From NCBI RefSeq assembly GCF_002091635.1, contig NZ_BDAC01000019.1, positions 1 through 64,000 on the forward strand: a stretch of 64,000 bases of DNA, in the 5' to 3' direction. This document shows, piece after piece, positions 1 through 9,557 of the stretch (position 1 is its first letter; the number at the start of each line of letters is the position of its first letter). The translations under genes and the position numbers were made by a program. Origin of the DNA: Pseudomonas indica NBRC 103045 (GTDB taxonomy: Bacteria; Pseudomonadota; Gammaproteobacteria; Pseudomonadales; Pseudomonadaceae). The notes beneath the pieces were generated by a model, which saw nothing but the letters and a program-made list of their open reading frames with translations, searched no databases and had not been told where the DNA came from.

Positions 1-2431
1 AACGGCTGATCACGATGTCGCCCGGGGCGATGTCTTCGCCGAATGCGATGGCATCCACCTTCCCGGCGCTGGTGTCGTAGTTGTTGATCGAATCCTGGCC
101 CCAGCCCCGGTTGAAGCGGTACACGTCCGAACCGGCGTCGCCGACGAGGTAGTCGTTACCTTCTCCGCCTTCGAGGATGTCGTTGCCGTTACCGCCGTAG
201 AGTGTGTCGTTACCTTCCCCACCCTTCATGAGGTCATGGCCGTTATTTCCTTGGAGGATATCGTTCCCCGCACCGCCCACGAGTACATCGCTTCCTGTGT
301 TGCCCACCAACGAATCATTGCCGGCAAGGCCGAAGAGATAGCTGTTGCTGGAAATAGCCTGCACCGTTTCGCCGATATCGCTACCGGCAATCAATCCGGG
401 GAAAGCACTCTGGACAGACGTCAATTCGGCAGGTGACAAGGAAAGAATGAAGCTCTCCGCCAACCCCGTCATTTCATTGGGCAGCGACTTGTTCATCGAC
501 GAGCCGAGTAGTTCGAGCAGATCGACCAAGCCAGTGGCGTGAGAAGTAGCGAACACCGACTGGAACTTTTCCACTACACCCGAATAATCCAAAGAAAGAC
601 CATCAGCAGTCAGATTCAGCTGGACTTCGTCGATATAAGGCTTCAGCCGAGTCTGTAGCAGCAGCCCATCATAAATAGACTGCTTGAGTGCGGCATAAGA
701 CTGGTTGAGCAATGCCGCCTGCCCCGCGTTGGGAGCCAAATCCTCTTCCGTCAGGTAGATGACCATGGTCCCCGTTGCTATCCCAGCCAGAGAACGGGTC
801 CCACTGTTTGCACCAACCGAAGATGTCAGAGCGAGTTGGGTATTACCACTGCTGTCCTTCGTCTCTACGCTGCTGAAGTTGAAGAAGCTCTGCCCATTGA
901 AGATTTCCAGCAGCTTGATCTTGTCCAGCAGGGCTTTCTTTTCCAGTTGAGCTTGCGTCGGGCCAGCCTCTTCGCCCATCGAAAGGCTACCGCTGCCACC
1001 GGAGGAACCGGACCCCATCAGGTCCTGCCCGGTGTTTTCCCACGAATAAGCGAACTTGAACTCGAACCGCTCGCTGTTCATATCGGAAATGCGTTGATCG
1101 AACGTCCGATAGGTACTGCTGCTGGCCCACTCGACCAACAGTTTGTCCAGCAGGGCGAGCTGCTGCTCGCGTGTCTGCGCCTGGGCATATTGAGTGAGTA
1201 CGTTTTTCAGCCCGGCGTCGAGCATTGCGGCTTCGCGCAAATCCCTGACCGCGCCGGAGCCCTGCATGTTCGGAAGTGCCTTGGCGGCATCATCCAGAGC
1301 GATCTTGTCGGTGTAGTGGCGATAGAAGGGATTGGACGCCAGGTCCAGGTTGGCGGCCAGGCTCTGGTTGGCATTGACTTCGCCTTCCGTGCCATCGCCA
1401 CGGACGAAGCTGCCCACCGCACTGACGATATTGCCATTGGAGTTCTGGCTGCTTTGCGTGGAACCCAGGTTGATCGCCGTGATGTTGTGCTCGGCCAGGG
1501 TCTTCAGCTCGCTGGCTTGGCTGATGCCATCCTGGTTAGCGTCCTGCCAGACGCGGACATTGGCGAACTGGGCATCCTTGGCGTCGAATACGCCATCCGC
1601 ATTGCTATCCAGATCGCTCAAGGCATCGAAGCCATTGACCGCTTTCTGCCCGTTGCTCTTGATGGTATCCACACCGAACAGCTCACGGCCGGTATCGATG
1701 GTGCCGTTGCCATTACGGTCCAGCACCAGGAAACCATCGTCGCCCTTGACCCAACCGGTGCCGGTTCTCAAGCCATCGCCATCGAAATCGAAGGTGATGC
1801 CGGTATTGGCGGAAGTGGTTTCGATGCCGTCGGCGTCGAGGTCCAGGGTGAGTGGGTCGTAGCGTTGGATGAAGTTGAGGGCGCTTTGATAGTCGGTGTT
1901 CGCTGTCGGGTCAATGCCGGCATTTGGATTCAATACCGGAACAATATTCCTCAACCACCAATCGCCAAAATTGTTAAGGAAATCTTCAAAAGCTTGTCCC
2001 GAAACGGCATCATACAGACTTGAAAAAATATTCTCGATCAAGCTTGCAAAGTCCTCGGAGCCTGTAGCCCAAAGAACTAGTTCAAAAGCGGCATCACTGC
2101 CGTTTTTTATGGCGTCTTGAGAACTTTTATAATCAATTGGTGGAAATTGATCAGCATTAGATCTTAAGTCTGTTTTTTCTTGTTCGCTAAGTGGAGGGTA
2201 TCCGGAACTTTCCAGCTTTTTGTCGAGTGATTCATACTCTCTTCTCCACGCCTCATTCTCTATATCATAATCGTCTCGTACTGCTTGCATATCCTGAGCG
2301 CCTGGGCCAAGAAAATCCAAAACCGGATCATACTCCTTTGCAAGCATAGCGGAGCTCTTTGCAATATCGATCCTGGTATTTAAATTACTACTATCAATAT
2401 GCTCAAGTATAACTTCTTCCCTAGTAATCAT
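1..2431 (-). CDS. RTX calcium-binding protein with FrpC-like module, C-terminus outside window
   Basis: The frame is open from ATG 2431 to the left edge, giving the first 810 residues. An AAGGGG ribosome site sits 6 bases before the ATG. Residues 1 to about 175 are AT-rich and acidic, and I recognise no family. From Asp192-Pro193 (DPLTLDLDADG) the protein resembles the self-processing module of Neisseria FrpC-type RTX proteins. EF-hand-like loops start at D238 (DRNGNGTIDTGRE), D275 (DSNADGVFDAKD) and D297 (DANQDGISQASE). Glycine/aspartate nonapeptides such as GGAGNDILQ and GGEGNDTLY begin near residue 700. The family is exported by type I secretion and folds on calcium outside the cell. It lies 15 bases after the preceding membrane gene and is last in a locus with its own ABC and HlyD genes. 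No hlyC-like acyltransferase is present, which argues against a classic acylated haemolysin. The target and activity are unknown. Confidence 0.9.
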   Translation of the reverse strand, partial: MITREEVILEHIDSSNLNTRIDIAKSSAMLAKEYDPVLDFLGPGAQDMQAVRDDYDIENEAWRREYESLDKKLESSGYPPLSEQEKTDLRSNADQFPPIDYKSSQDAIKNGSDAAFELVLWATGSEDFASLIENIFSSLYDAVSGQAFEDFLNNFGDWWLRNIVPVLNPNAGIDPTANTDYQSALNFIQRYDPLTLDLDADGIETTSANTGITFDFDGDGLRTGTGWVKGDDGFLVLDRNGNGTIDTGRELFGVDTIKSNGQKAVNGFDALSDLDSNADGVFDAKDAQFANVRVWQDANQDGISQASELKTLAEHNITAINLGSTQSSQNSNGNIVSAVGSFVRGDGTEGEVNANQSLAANLDLASNPFYRHYTDKIALDDAAKALPNMQGSGAVRDLREAAMLDAGLKNVLTQYAQAQTREQQLALLDKLLVEWASSSTYRTFDQRISDMNSERFEFKFAYSWENTGQDLMGSGSSGGSGSLSMGEEAGPTQAQLEKKALLDKIKLLEIFNGQSFFNFSSVETKDSSGNTQLALTSSVGANSGTRSLAGIATGTMVIYLTEEDLAPNAGQAALLNQSYAALKQSIYDGLLLQTRLKPYIDEVQLNLTADGLSLDYSGVVEKFQSVFATSHATGLVDLLELLGSSMNKSLPNEMTGLAESFILSLSPAELTSVQSAFPGLIAGSDIGETVQAISSNSYLFGLAGNDSLVGNTGSDVLVGGAGNDILQGNNGHDLMKGGEGNDTLYGGNGNDILEGGEGNDYLVGDAGSDVYRFNRGWGQDSINNYDTSAGKVDAIAFGEDIAPGDIVISR

Positions 2432-2446
2432 AAAAATCCCCTTCTA

Positions 2447-3064
2447 TCAATTTGACACATTGTTTTTGCGCAATAAGTTTCTGGAAAAAATCCCGACAAG
2501 CATTGACACTCCTCCAAGGAGAAACAAAGATAAAACAAGAATTGTCTTGGCCTTCAAATCAGCCATATCCAGCCATTTTTTTACCAGACCACAATCAGCT
2601 GCTGATATACCCTTTATGCAGTTCTCCTTGAGAATCTCCATACCTTGATCGCTCCAAGAGCCCTGTAGGTAACTCCATATATGAAGCTTCAATGCGAAGG
2701 ATGCGTATTGAGCTACTAGAAATAATGCGAACAGAAAAGACGCAAGAACGCATAAGTCTCGAAAACCTTCTTTCGACAATCTCCCATCAATACTTAACTT
2801 AATAATCACCGTGGCAGTAAGGAAGGAAAGGATGACTAGAAAAATCTTATCTATCGATAAGAATCTATAGCTAATCAGGTGTCTAACTTGGTCACCTGGG
2901 GCGCAGAAAGCAAAACCATTCCTCAAGCATGCGACGGCTTTTTGCATCTCTGCTGTAGAGGCTTCTATTCCATGTGACATGCTGAATGTTTTATACATCC
3001 ATACTGAAATAATCAAACAAACAAATATCAGGCAAGATATTATTAGGCTTCCAGGCTTGACCAT
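2447..3064 (-). CDS. Four-helix membrane protein of unknown function
   Basis: The product is 205 residues from ATG 3064, preceded by GAAAGG at 8 bases spacing. An upstream ATG at 3112 is in frame but has no ribosome site. I see four hydrophobic segments: residues about 5-24, 65-85, 103-127 and 172-194. The loop after helix 1 carries a cysteine pair (CLRNGFAFC), and the loop after helix 3 carries another (NCIKGISAADC). Both loops would face the periplasm if the N-terminus is inside, so two disulfides are plausible. No family is recognised. Base composition is AT-rich, like its small neighbour and the first 175 codons of the RTX gene. Its position directly before the RTX gene suggests a matched partner, possibly immunity, but that is inference. 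Confidence 0.75.
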   Translation of the reverse strand: MVKPGSLIISCLIFVCLIISVWMYKTFSMSHGIEASTAEMQKAVACLRNGFAFCAPGDQVRHLISYRFLSIDKIFLVILSFLTATVIIKLSIDGRLSKEGFRDLCVLASFLFALFLVAQYASFALKLHIWSYLQGSWSDQGMEILKENCIKGISAADCGLVKKWLDMADLKAKTILVLSLFLLGGVSMLVGIFSRNLLRKNNVSN

Positions 3065-3121
3065 GCGATATACCTTTCGTTTTGTATGCATTGAGAAAAG
3101 ATGAACAACCATAAAATATAA

Positions 3122-3373
3122 TCACCACATACCGCTACGCCCTCCTGTCTGAACAGAAAACCAGCAACGCAACGTAAAGCACAAGGAAAATATGAGACAA
3201 AGCAATACTTGCTGCCCTACACGCAAAACAACCGTCTTACGCTTGATCTCTGCAATGTGCTCGGCAGCTACAACAACAGCCTTATTGTCATCAGTATTTA
3301 ACTTCTTCCCAAGAAAAATCAACAGACAAGAAAACCGCCAAAATAATCTAATCAACCAGTCCACCTCCACCAC
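3122..3373 (-). CDS. Small two-helix membrane protein, unknown
   Basis: The frame encodes up to 83 residues from GTG 3373. A GGAGG inside the first codons could instead serve a TTG start near 3358, so the start is unsettled. Two hydrophobic segments (about residues 6-21 and 64-80) flank a charged stretch (EHIAEIKRKTVVLR). The stop is 57 bases before the downstream membrane gene, and the start is 29 bases after the hlyD stop, so it looks co-transcribed with the secretion genes. The codon content is AT-rich like the next gene. I know no family for it. A role as a secretion accessory or immunity protein is only suggested by location, and it may be a chance frame. Confidence 0.5.
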   Translation of the reverse strand: MVEVDWLIRLFWRFSCLLIFLGKKLNTDDNKAVVVAAEHIAEIKRKTVVLRVGQQVLLCLIFSLCFTLRCWFSVQTGGRSGMW

Positions 3374-3402
3374 TCATCAAAAACATTAAAAAATCATAAC
3401 CG

Positions 3403-4830
3403 TTATCTTTCAATCAAACTCTCATCCACATACTCCTTCAACGGACTCAGGAAATAATCGATCACCCTGCGCTTATCCGTTTTCACTTCCGCCCTTACCG
3501 CCATGCCCGGCGACAGGGCGATTTCCTTGCCGCCGACCGGGAGGGTCTTTTCCTTCAGTTGGATGCGTGTGCTGTATACGAGGCCAAGTTTTTCGTCTTC
3601 GATGGCGTCGTTGGAGACGCTTTGCACGGTGCCGTGGACGACGCCGTATTTGGTGAAGGTGAAGGTCTCGACCTTGATCTCCACTTCCTGGCCGGGGTGG
3701 ACGAAGCCGATGTCCTTGTTTTCCAGCATGGCCTCCACTTCCACCGGTTGGTCGCTGGGGACGATGACCATCAGGGGCTGGGCTTCGGTGACGACGCCGC
3801 CGGGGGTGTGGATGGCGAGTTGTTGCACGGTGCCGTCCACCGGGGTGGTGAGGCGGGTCAGGCGGTCGCGCTGTTCCGCCTTTTTGAGTTCCTGGGTCAG
3901 GCTGGCGGCGCGTTGTTCGGCTTCGTGCTGGAGGTCGAGCATGGCCCGGCGGGTCTGGGCGATGACGCGGTGCTGCTGGCGTTCGGCGGCGCTCCGGGCG
4001 GCGGTGAGTTCGAGGACGCGAGCCTGCTGGATGGCCAGTTCGCGCTCCTGGTCGAGGCGTGCCTGTTCCTTTTCCAGGTAGGCGTGCTTGGCGACGTAGG
4101 CCTTGTCCAGCAGGCGCTTGTAGTCGGCGCTGAGCTGGCGGGTGATGGGCAGGGATTCCTGCAGTTTGCCCACCCAGGCCTTGGCCGCCTGGATTTCCGC
4201 CTGGCGCTGTTCGATCTCGGCATCGCCCTGGTCGAGGGCGCTGCGCAGTTCCAGGTATTGGCCGCGCAGCCAGGTATCGGCGGCGCGCTGTTGCTCGGGG
4301 GTGGCCTGGGGCAGCAGGGCCGCCAGGGACGCCGGTTCGCGGTCGTGTTCGATGGCGCCCAGCAGGGACCGGGCGCGGGCGCTGTCGACCTGGGCGGCGA
4401 GCAGGTCGCTCTTCAGGCGGTCGACGTCGGCACCGGTCATGCTGGCGTCCAGTTCCACCAGCAGGTCGCCGGCCTTCACCTGTTCGCCGTCGTAGACGTG
4501 GATGGCCTTGACCACGGCCACTTCGCTGGGCTGGATGATCTTGCTCTTGCCGCTGGGGACGATCTTGCCGCTGGCGGTGGCGACCACGTCGATTTCGCCG
4601 ACGCAGGCCCAGATCAGGGCGATGACGGCGAAGGCCAGGATGGTCCACTGGATGTAGCGTGGCGCCGGGTGTACCGGTTGTTCCTGCAGGGCCAGGGCGG
4701 CGGGCAGGAATTGCACTTCGTGGCTCAGGCGCGGCGGCGCGTCCATGGCCTTGCGCTGCCGCCAGGCGTGGCGCCAGGTGCTGCGGTAGCGGTTGAGCAG
4801 GTCGCGGCGAGCGCTGGTGGATTGGGTCAT
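3403..4830 (-). CDS. HlyD-family type I secretion periplasmic adaptor
   Basis: At 475 residues this is the normal length for a membrane fusion protein that links an inner-membrane ABC exporter to an outer-membrane TolC-type channel. A short cytoplasmic N-terminus is followed by one transmembrane helix near residues 63-82 (WTILAFAVIALIWACVGEID). Next come a biotinyl-lipoyl half domain (GKIVPSGKSKIIQP), a long coiled-coil hairpin around residues 120-310, the second lipoyl half (RLTTPVDGTVQQL) and a beta-barrel end. It follows the ABC exporter gene with a gap of 119 bases. It should serve the RTX protein three genes downstream. No TolC homologue is seen here, so the outer-membrane channel must be encoded elsewhere. 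Confidence 0.93.
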   Translation of the reverse strand: MTQSTSARRDLLNRYRSTWRHAWRQRKAMDAPPRLSHEVQFLPAALALQEQPVHPAPRYIQWTILAFAVIALIWACVGEIDVVATASGKIVPSGKSKIIQPSEVAVVKAIHVYDGEQVKAGDLLVELDASMTGADVDRLKSDLLAAQVDSARARSLLGAIEHDREPASLAALLPQATPEQQRAADTWLRGQYLELRSALDQGDAEIEQRQAEIQAAKAWVGKLQESLPITRQLSADYKRLLDKAYVAKHAYLEKEQARLDQERELAIQQARVLELTAARSAAERQQHRVIAQTRRAMLDLQHEAEQRAASLTQELKKAEQRDRLTRLTTPVDGTVQQLAIHTPGGVVTEAQPLMVIVPSDQPVEVEAMLENKDIGFVHPGQEVEIKVETFTFTKYGVVHGTVQSVSNDAIEDEKLGLVYSTRIQLKEKTLPVGGKEIALSPGMAVRAEVKTDKRRVIDYFLSPLKEYVDESLIER

Positions 4831-4949
4831 TGCTGAAGTCCCTTGTTCGATGATGCCTTCCTGACGGAGAAGCCTTGGCCGGATATCAAATGGCGTTGAA
4901 TCGGGCCCCGAGTCCGGCCCCTCACCCTTCTCTCCTCACACCTCCCACT

Positions 4950-7100
4950 TCACGCTGCCCCTCCCTGTTGCAAACGGTGCAGCCTGGAGTAGTGCCCGGC
5001 CTGGTGGGTGAGGAGTTCGGCGTGGGTGCCCTGTTCGACGATCTGCCCGCGGTCCATGACCAGGATGCGGTTGGCGTCGCGCACGGCGGAGAGGCGGTGG
5101 GCGATGATGATGACGGTGCGGCCCTGGCAGATGGTTTTCATGTTCTGCTGGACGATCCGTTCGGACTCGTAGTCCAGGGCGCTGGTGGCTTCGTCGAAGA
5201 TGAGGATGCGCGGGTTGCCCATCAGCGCGCGGGCGATGGCGATGCGTTGGCGCTGGCCGCCGGAGAGCGAGGCGCCGTGTTCGCCGACCACGGTGTCGTA
5301 GCCTTCCGGCAGTTCGAGGATGAAGTCGTGGGCGCCGGCCATCCGGGCCGCCTGCATCACCGCGTCGATGGGCGCGCCGGGGTCGGTCAGGGCGATGTTT
5401 TCGCGGATGCTGCGGTTGAACAGCATGTTGTCCTGCAGCACCACGCCGATCTGCCGGCGCAGCGAGGAGACGTCGGCCAGGGCGAGGTCCATGCCGTCCA
5501 CCAGCACCCGGCCCCGCTCGGGGGTGTAGAGCCGCTGCAGCAGGCGCGTCAGGGTGCTCTTGCCGGAGCCGGAGCGGCCGACCACGCCGATCACTTCGCC
5601 CGGCTGGATGCTCAGGCTGATGCCGCGCAGGATTTCCGAGCCGTCGGCGCGGTAGCGGAAGTGCACCTGGTCGAATTCGACCTGCCCTGTCAGCGGCGGC
5701 AGCGCGCTGCGGCTGGCCTGGGACAGTTCGGTGCGGGTGTTGAGGATGTCGCCCAGGCGCTGTACCGAGACGCCGGTCTGCTGGAAGTTGGTCCACAGCT
5801 GGGCGAGGCGCATGATCGGCTGCGACACTCGTCCGGCGAGCATGTTGAAGGCGATCAACTGGCCCACCGAGAGGTCGCCGTCGATCACCAGTCGCGCGCC
5901 GAGCCAGAGGGTGGCCACGGTGACCAGCTTGCCGACCAGGCCGACGCCTTCGTTGGCCAGGGTGGAGAGGGTCTGGGTCTTGAAGCTGGCGCTCACATAG
6001 CCGGCAAGCTGGTTGTCCCACTTGCGGGTGATCTGCGGTTCGACGGCCATCGCCTTGAGGGTGTCGATGCCGTTGACTGTTTCCACCAGGAACGCCTGGT
6101 TCTCCGCGCCGCGGCTGAAGCTCTCGTTGAGGCGCGCGCGCAGGACCGGGGTGATGAACATCGAGAGCAGGAAGTACAGCGGCAGCGAGAGCAGCACCAC
6201 CAGGGTCAGCCAGCCGCTGTAGAAGAACATCACGGCGATGAACACCACCGAGAACAGGACGTCGAGGATCAGGGTGATGGCGTTGCCGGTGAGGAAGCTG
6301 CGGATGTTTTCCAGCTCGCGCACCCGCGCCACCGAGTCGCCGACCCGCCGCGCCTGGAAGTAGGCCAGCGGCAGGGTGACCAGGTGGCGGAACAGTTTCG
6401 AGCCCAGCTCCACGTCGATGCGGCTGGCGGTGTGGGCGAACACGTAGCTGCGCAGGCCGGAAAGCAGCGTCTCGAACAGCATGATGCCGAGCAGGCCGAT
6501 GGCGATCACGTCGAGGGTGGACAGGCCCCGGTGCACCAGCACCTTGTCCATCACCACCTGGAAGAACAGCGGCGTCAGCAGGGCGAAGATCTGCAGCACG
6601 AAGGACACCAGCAGCACTTCGCCGAGCAGCTTGCGGTATTTGACGATGGCCGGGATGAACCAGGTGAAGTCGAACTTGGACAGCTCGCCGGCCAGCGCGG
6701 CCTCGGAGCGGATCAGGACCAGCTCGCCGGTCCAGCGTGCCTGGAGGTCTTCGAAGCTGAGGACTTCGGGACGTTGGGCGCGGGGGTCGTGGATCAGCGC
6801 CTGGCCATCGTCGAGCCGGGCGATGATGAAGAACCGCCCTTCCCCGTCGGCGGCAATCGCCGGCAACGGCGTGTGGCTCAGGCGCACCAGCGTGCTGCGC
6901 GCCGGCTTGGCCTTGAGGCCGAGTTTCTTCGCCGACAGCAACAGCTCGGCCTTGCCGAACCGGCGGCCGTCTTCGGCGAATTCGTGGGTGAGTTGTTCGG
7001 GGGAAGCGGCCACGTTGTGGAACCGCGCCAGCATCACCAGGCAGGCGAGGCCGGTGTCCAGCTCCGGGGTGGGCTGGGCGTTTGAGTCCTGTGTGTACAT
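4950..7100 (-). CDS. Type I secretion ABC exporter with C39-like domain (HlyB type)
   Basis: The product is 716 residues from ATG 7100, with AGGGA as ribosome site; an in-frame ATG 22 codons upstream lacks one. Residues 1 to about 135 form a C39-peptidase-like domain. The catalytic cysteine position reads DTGLAC rather than DCG, so it should bind the substrate without cleaving it, as in HlyB. A six-helix membrane domain follows, then an ATPase with Walker A GRSGSGKST, signature LSGGQRQ, Walker B ILIFDEATSALD and H-loop IIAHRLS. It is the first gene of the secretion locus and most likely exports the RTX protein with the downstream HlyD-like adaptor. Confidence 0.95.
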   Translation of the reverse strand: MYTQDSNAQPTPELDTGLACLVMLARFHNVAASPEQLTHEFAEDGRRFGKAELLLSAKKLGLKAKPARSTLVRLSHTPLPAIAADGEGRFFIIARLDDGQALIHDPRAQRPEVLSFEDLQARWTGELVLIRSEAALAGELSKFDFTWFIPAIVKYRKLLGEVLLVSFVLQIFALLTPLFFQVVMDKVLVHRGLSTLDVIAIGLLGIMLFETLLSGLRSYVFAHTASRIDVELGSKLFRHLVTLPLAYFQARRVGDSVARVRELENIRSFLTGNAITLILDVLFSVVFIAVMFFYSGWLTLVVLLSLPLYFLLSMFITPVLRARLNESFSRGAENQAFLVETVNGIDTLKAMAVEPQITRKWDNQLAGYVSASFKTQTLSTLANEGVGLVGKLVTVATLWLGARLVIDGDLSVGQLIAFNMLAGRVSQPIMRLAQLWTNFQQTGVSVQRLGDILNTRTELSQASRSALPPLTGQVEFDQVHFRYRADGSEILRGISLSIQPGEVIGVVGRSGSGKSTLTRLLQRLYTPERGRVLVDGMDLALADVSSLRRQIGVVLQDNMLFNRSIRENIALTDPGAPIDAVMQAARMAGAHDFILELPEGYDTVVGEHGASLSGGQRQRIAIARALMGNPRILIFDEATSALDYESERIVQQNMKTICQGRTVIIIAHRLSAVRDANRILVMDRGQIVEQGTHAELLTHQAGHYSRLHRLQQGGAA

Positions 7101-7286
7101 CGTTGCGTCCCTGTCAGAAACAAGCGGCCTTGGCCGGGCAAGGCAAAGGGCCGCTATTGTCCCCACTAAGAATCGGGACGCGGCGTGACACTGATCACGC
7201 CGAGCACACGAATATCAAAAGGCTTACATAGGGGTCAGAATTGCCCCAGCATGGGTCAGGAAACCCGCTACCGACCCGCGGCTCTC

Positions 7287-8381
7287 TTACCGCACAATCA
7301 TCGGCACATCCACCCGCAACGCTTCGCCCCGCTCCGCACAGGCGGCGACTTGCTCGATCAATGGCTCCAGGACGAAGCCCTGGGCGGCGAGCCAGGTGGG
7401 ATCGTAGTAGGTCGTGGCGTAGCGTTCGCCGCTGTCGCAAAGGATCGCCACCACCGATCCCCGTTCACCTGCCGCAACCATGCGCTGGGCGGCCAGCAAG
7501 GCGCCGATCAGGTTGGTGCCGCTGGAGCCGCCGACGCGGCGGCCCAGTCGGCGCGCCAGGTAGTGCATGGCTGCCAGCGACAAGGCATCCGGCACCTTGC
7601 ACATGGCGTCGATCACCCGGGGCAGGAACGACGCTTCGACGCGCGGCCGGCCGATGCCTTCGATGCGGGAACCGCAATCCAGTCGCAGGCCGGCATCGCC
7701 GTCGCGGAAGTAGTCGAAGAACACCGAACGCTCGGCATCGGCGCAGAGCACGCGGGTGGCGTGCTGGCGATAGCGCACGTAGCGCCCCAGGGTCGCGGTG
7801 GTGCCGCCGGTGCCGGGGCTCGACACCAGCCAGCTCGGTTCCGGGCAGCGTTCGAAGCGCAGTTGCTGGAAGATCGATTCGGCAATGTTGTTGTTCGCCC
7901 GCCAGTCGGTGGCCCGTTCGGCGTAGGTGAACTGGTCCATGAAGTGGCCGCCGCTTTCACGGGCGAGGCGCTCGGACTCCGCGTAGATCTGCGTCGGGTC
8001 GTCCACCAGATGGCTTTTCCCGCCGTAGAAGGCGATCTGGGCGATCTTCTCCGGCGAAGTCGACGAGGGCATCACGGCGATGAAAGGCAGCCCCAGCAGC
8101 CGGGCGAAATAGGCTTCGGAGATCGCCGTGGAGCCGCTGGAGGCTTCGATCACCGGTGCTCCCGGCTTGAGCCAACCGTTACACAGCGCATAGAGGAATA
8201 GCGAGCGGGCCAGGCGGTGTTTGAGGCTGCCGGTGGGGTGGCTGGATTCGTCCTTGAAGTAAAGATCGACACCCGGCAGGCCCGGTACGTCGAGCGGAAT
8301 CAGGTGTGTGTCGGCGCTGCGCTGGAAATCCGCTTCGATGATGCGGATCGCCTCGCGTGTCCACTGGCGCAGGTCTGTCAT
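7287..8381 (-). CDS. PLP-dependent cysteine synthase-family enzyme
   Basis: The product is 364 residues from ATG 8381 with an AGAGG ribosome site. It is a fold-type II PLP enzyme of the cysteine synthase/cystathionine beta-synthase superfamily. The PLP lysine lies in [12 protein letters not shown], a substrate loop is [10 protein letters not shown], the phosphate-binding loop is [10 protein letters not shown], and a late SSGTN motif lies near the cofactor ring. Homologues in Pseudomonas are usually annotated as probable cysteine synthase or desulfhydrase. The sequence does not say whether it makes or degrades cysteine. The start lies 10 bases after the stop of the DMT transporter gene, so the two probably form an operon and the transporter may move a related metabolite. 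Confidence 0.85.
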   Translation of the reverse strand: MTDLRQWTREAIRIIEADFQRSADTHLIPLDVPGLPGVDLYFKDESSHPTGSLKHRLARSLFLYALCNGWLKPGAPVIEASSGSTAISEAYFARLLGLPFIAVMPSSTSPEKIAQIAFYGGKSHLVDDPTQIYAESERLARESGGHFMDQFTYAERATDWRANNNIAESIFQQLRFERCPEPSWLVSSPGTGGTTATLGRYVRYRQHATRVLCADAERSVFFDYFRDGDAGLRLDCGSRIEGIGRPRVEASFLPRVIDAMCKVPDALSLAAMHYLARRLGRRVGGSSGTNLIGALLAAQRMVAAGERGSVVAILCDSGERYATTYYDPTWLAAQGFVLEPLIEQVAACAERGEALRVDVPMIVR

Positions 8382-8391
8382 TGCGAACCTC

Positions 8392-9297
8392 TCAGTCAAG
8401 AATGCCGGCCGGTGCCGGCGGTGCACTTCGCCACTGGCTCAGCCCAACCCCGGCGAACACCAGTGCGACGGCCAGCATCTGCACCAAGGTAAGGCTTTCG
8501 CCCAGCAGCAGCACGGCGAAGATCAGGGTGAACACGGGAATCAGGTTGATGAACCCCGATGCCTGGCTTGCCGGTAGATGGCTGACGCCGAAGTTGTACA
8601 GGCCATAGGCGCCCACCGTCACCACCACGCCGAGATAGAACACCGCCCCCAGGCCCAGGGGACTGATGGACGCGGGCATCGGCTCGGTCAGCGCCGCCAA
8701 CGGCAGGAAGAACAAAGCACCGATGAACGCCTGCATGGCGGTGAGCATGAATGCCGAGTAACGCGTCGAGAGATGCTTGAGCAACAGCGTATAGCCGGTC
8801 GCACAGAGCATGGCGAGGAACTCGAAGAAGTTGCCGAGCAACGGCGCCGGCGCATGGTCGTCGACCTCCCCCGCCAGACTCAGCCAGACCGCCCCGACCA
8901 CCGCCAGGAGGAAGCCGGCCAGGGTGGTACGGCTGACACGCTCACGCAAGAAGAGGAACGCGCCCATGGCCACCAGCAGCGGCAGCAGCGCGGTGATCAT
9001 CCCGGCCTGGGAGGCGCTGGTCCGTTGCAGCGCCAGGGCTTCGAAGATGAAGTACAGGCAGGGTTCGCAAGCGGCCAGGCCGATCAGGTATTTCCAGTCA
9101 CCCGGGCGGTAATCGAGACGACCGCGCCAGCGCCAGGCCAGCAGAAACACCAGGCTGCCGAACGCCATGCGGCCGAAGATCACCCACAGCGGCGGCAACT
9201 CGCCGAAGGCCAGCTTGAGTGCGATGAACGAGCTGCCCCAGAGCGCCATCGCGATGATCAGGCAGCCGATTGCCATGCCTCTGTTCTGCACCGCCAT
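8392..9297 (-). CDS. DMT-superfamily (EamA) transporter
   Basis: This is an inner-membrane protein of 301 residues with about ten hydrophobic helices in two homologous halves, the EamA repeat layout. The first half contains [19 protein letters not shown] and the second ends [21 protein letters not shown], both typical of the family. Members export amino acids or other small metabolites, and the substrate cannot be read from sequence. It precedes the PLP enzyme by 10 bases, so export of cysteine or a related thiol compound is a reasonable but unproved guess. A GGAGGCGAC ribosome site abuts ATG 9297. Confidence 0.88.
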   Translation of the reverse strand: MAVQNRGMAIGCLIIAMALWGSSFIALKLAFGELPPLWVIFGRMAFGSLVFLLAWRWRGRLDYRPGDWKYLIGLAACEPCLYFIFEALALQRTSASQAGMITALLPLLVAMGAFLFLRERVSRTTLAGFLLAVVGAVWLSLAGEVDDHAPAPLLGNFFEFLAMLCATGYTLLLKHLSTRYSAFMLTAMQAFIGALFFLPLAALTEPMPASISPLGLGAVFYLGVVVTVGAYGLYNFGVSHLPASQASGFINLIPVFTLIFAVLLLGESLTLVQMLAVALVFAGVGLSQWRSAPPAPAGILD

Positions 9298-9425
9298 GTC
9301 GCCTCCTCGGTAAAGCGCTCCAGTCTACGAAGAGTCCGGGGCGGACGACAGGCACAGCGGGAAGGGGAAACTGTTCGGTGGGCACTCCTGGATTGCGCCG
9401 AGGCTTTTCCGAGCTACGTGTTTGG

Positions 9426-9535
9426 GTAGGAGCCAGCTCTGCTGGCGAAGCTTCTGCGCTGTCCCATTCGCGAATGAATTCGCTCCCACGAGACAGTCCG
9501 GACCGCTTCTGTGGGAGCGAATTCATTCGCGAATA
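9426..9535. repeat. Intergenic REP-type palindromic elements
   Basis: The interval between the divergently arranged EamA start and the sha operon end carries two related elements. One is GTAGGAGCCAGCTCTGCTGG followed by TTCGCGAATGAATTCGC. The other is GTGGGAGCGAATTCATTCGC. The same words recur near 18.2, 38.4 and 53.1-53.4 kb. They are imperfect palindromes outside genes, as expected of Pseudomonas REP/BIME elements. Confidence 0.8.
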
Positions 9536-9557
9536 TGGGCCGCCATGTTAGGCGACC

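Noticed and set aside
4875-7085. 736-residue plus-strand frame opposite the ABC exporter
   Set aside because: GC-rich codon bias leaves long open antisense frames; its composition is His/Gln/Gly-rich with no domain, and the minus-strand gene has all ABC motifs.
9426-9535. REP repeats considered as CRISPR
   Set aside because: Spacing is irregular, the units are palindromic with degenerate edges, and they are dispersed through the window rather than arrayed.
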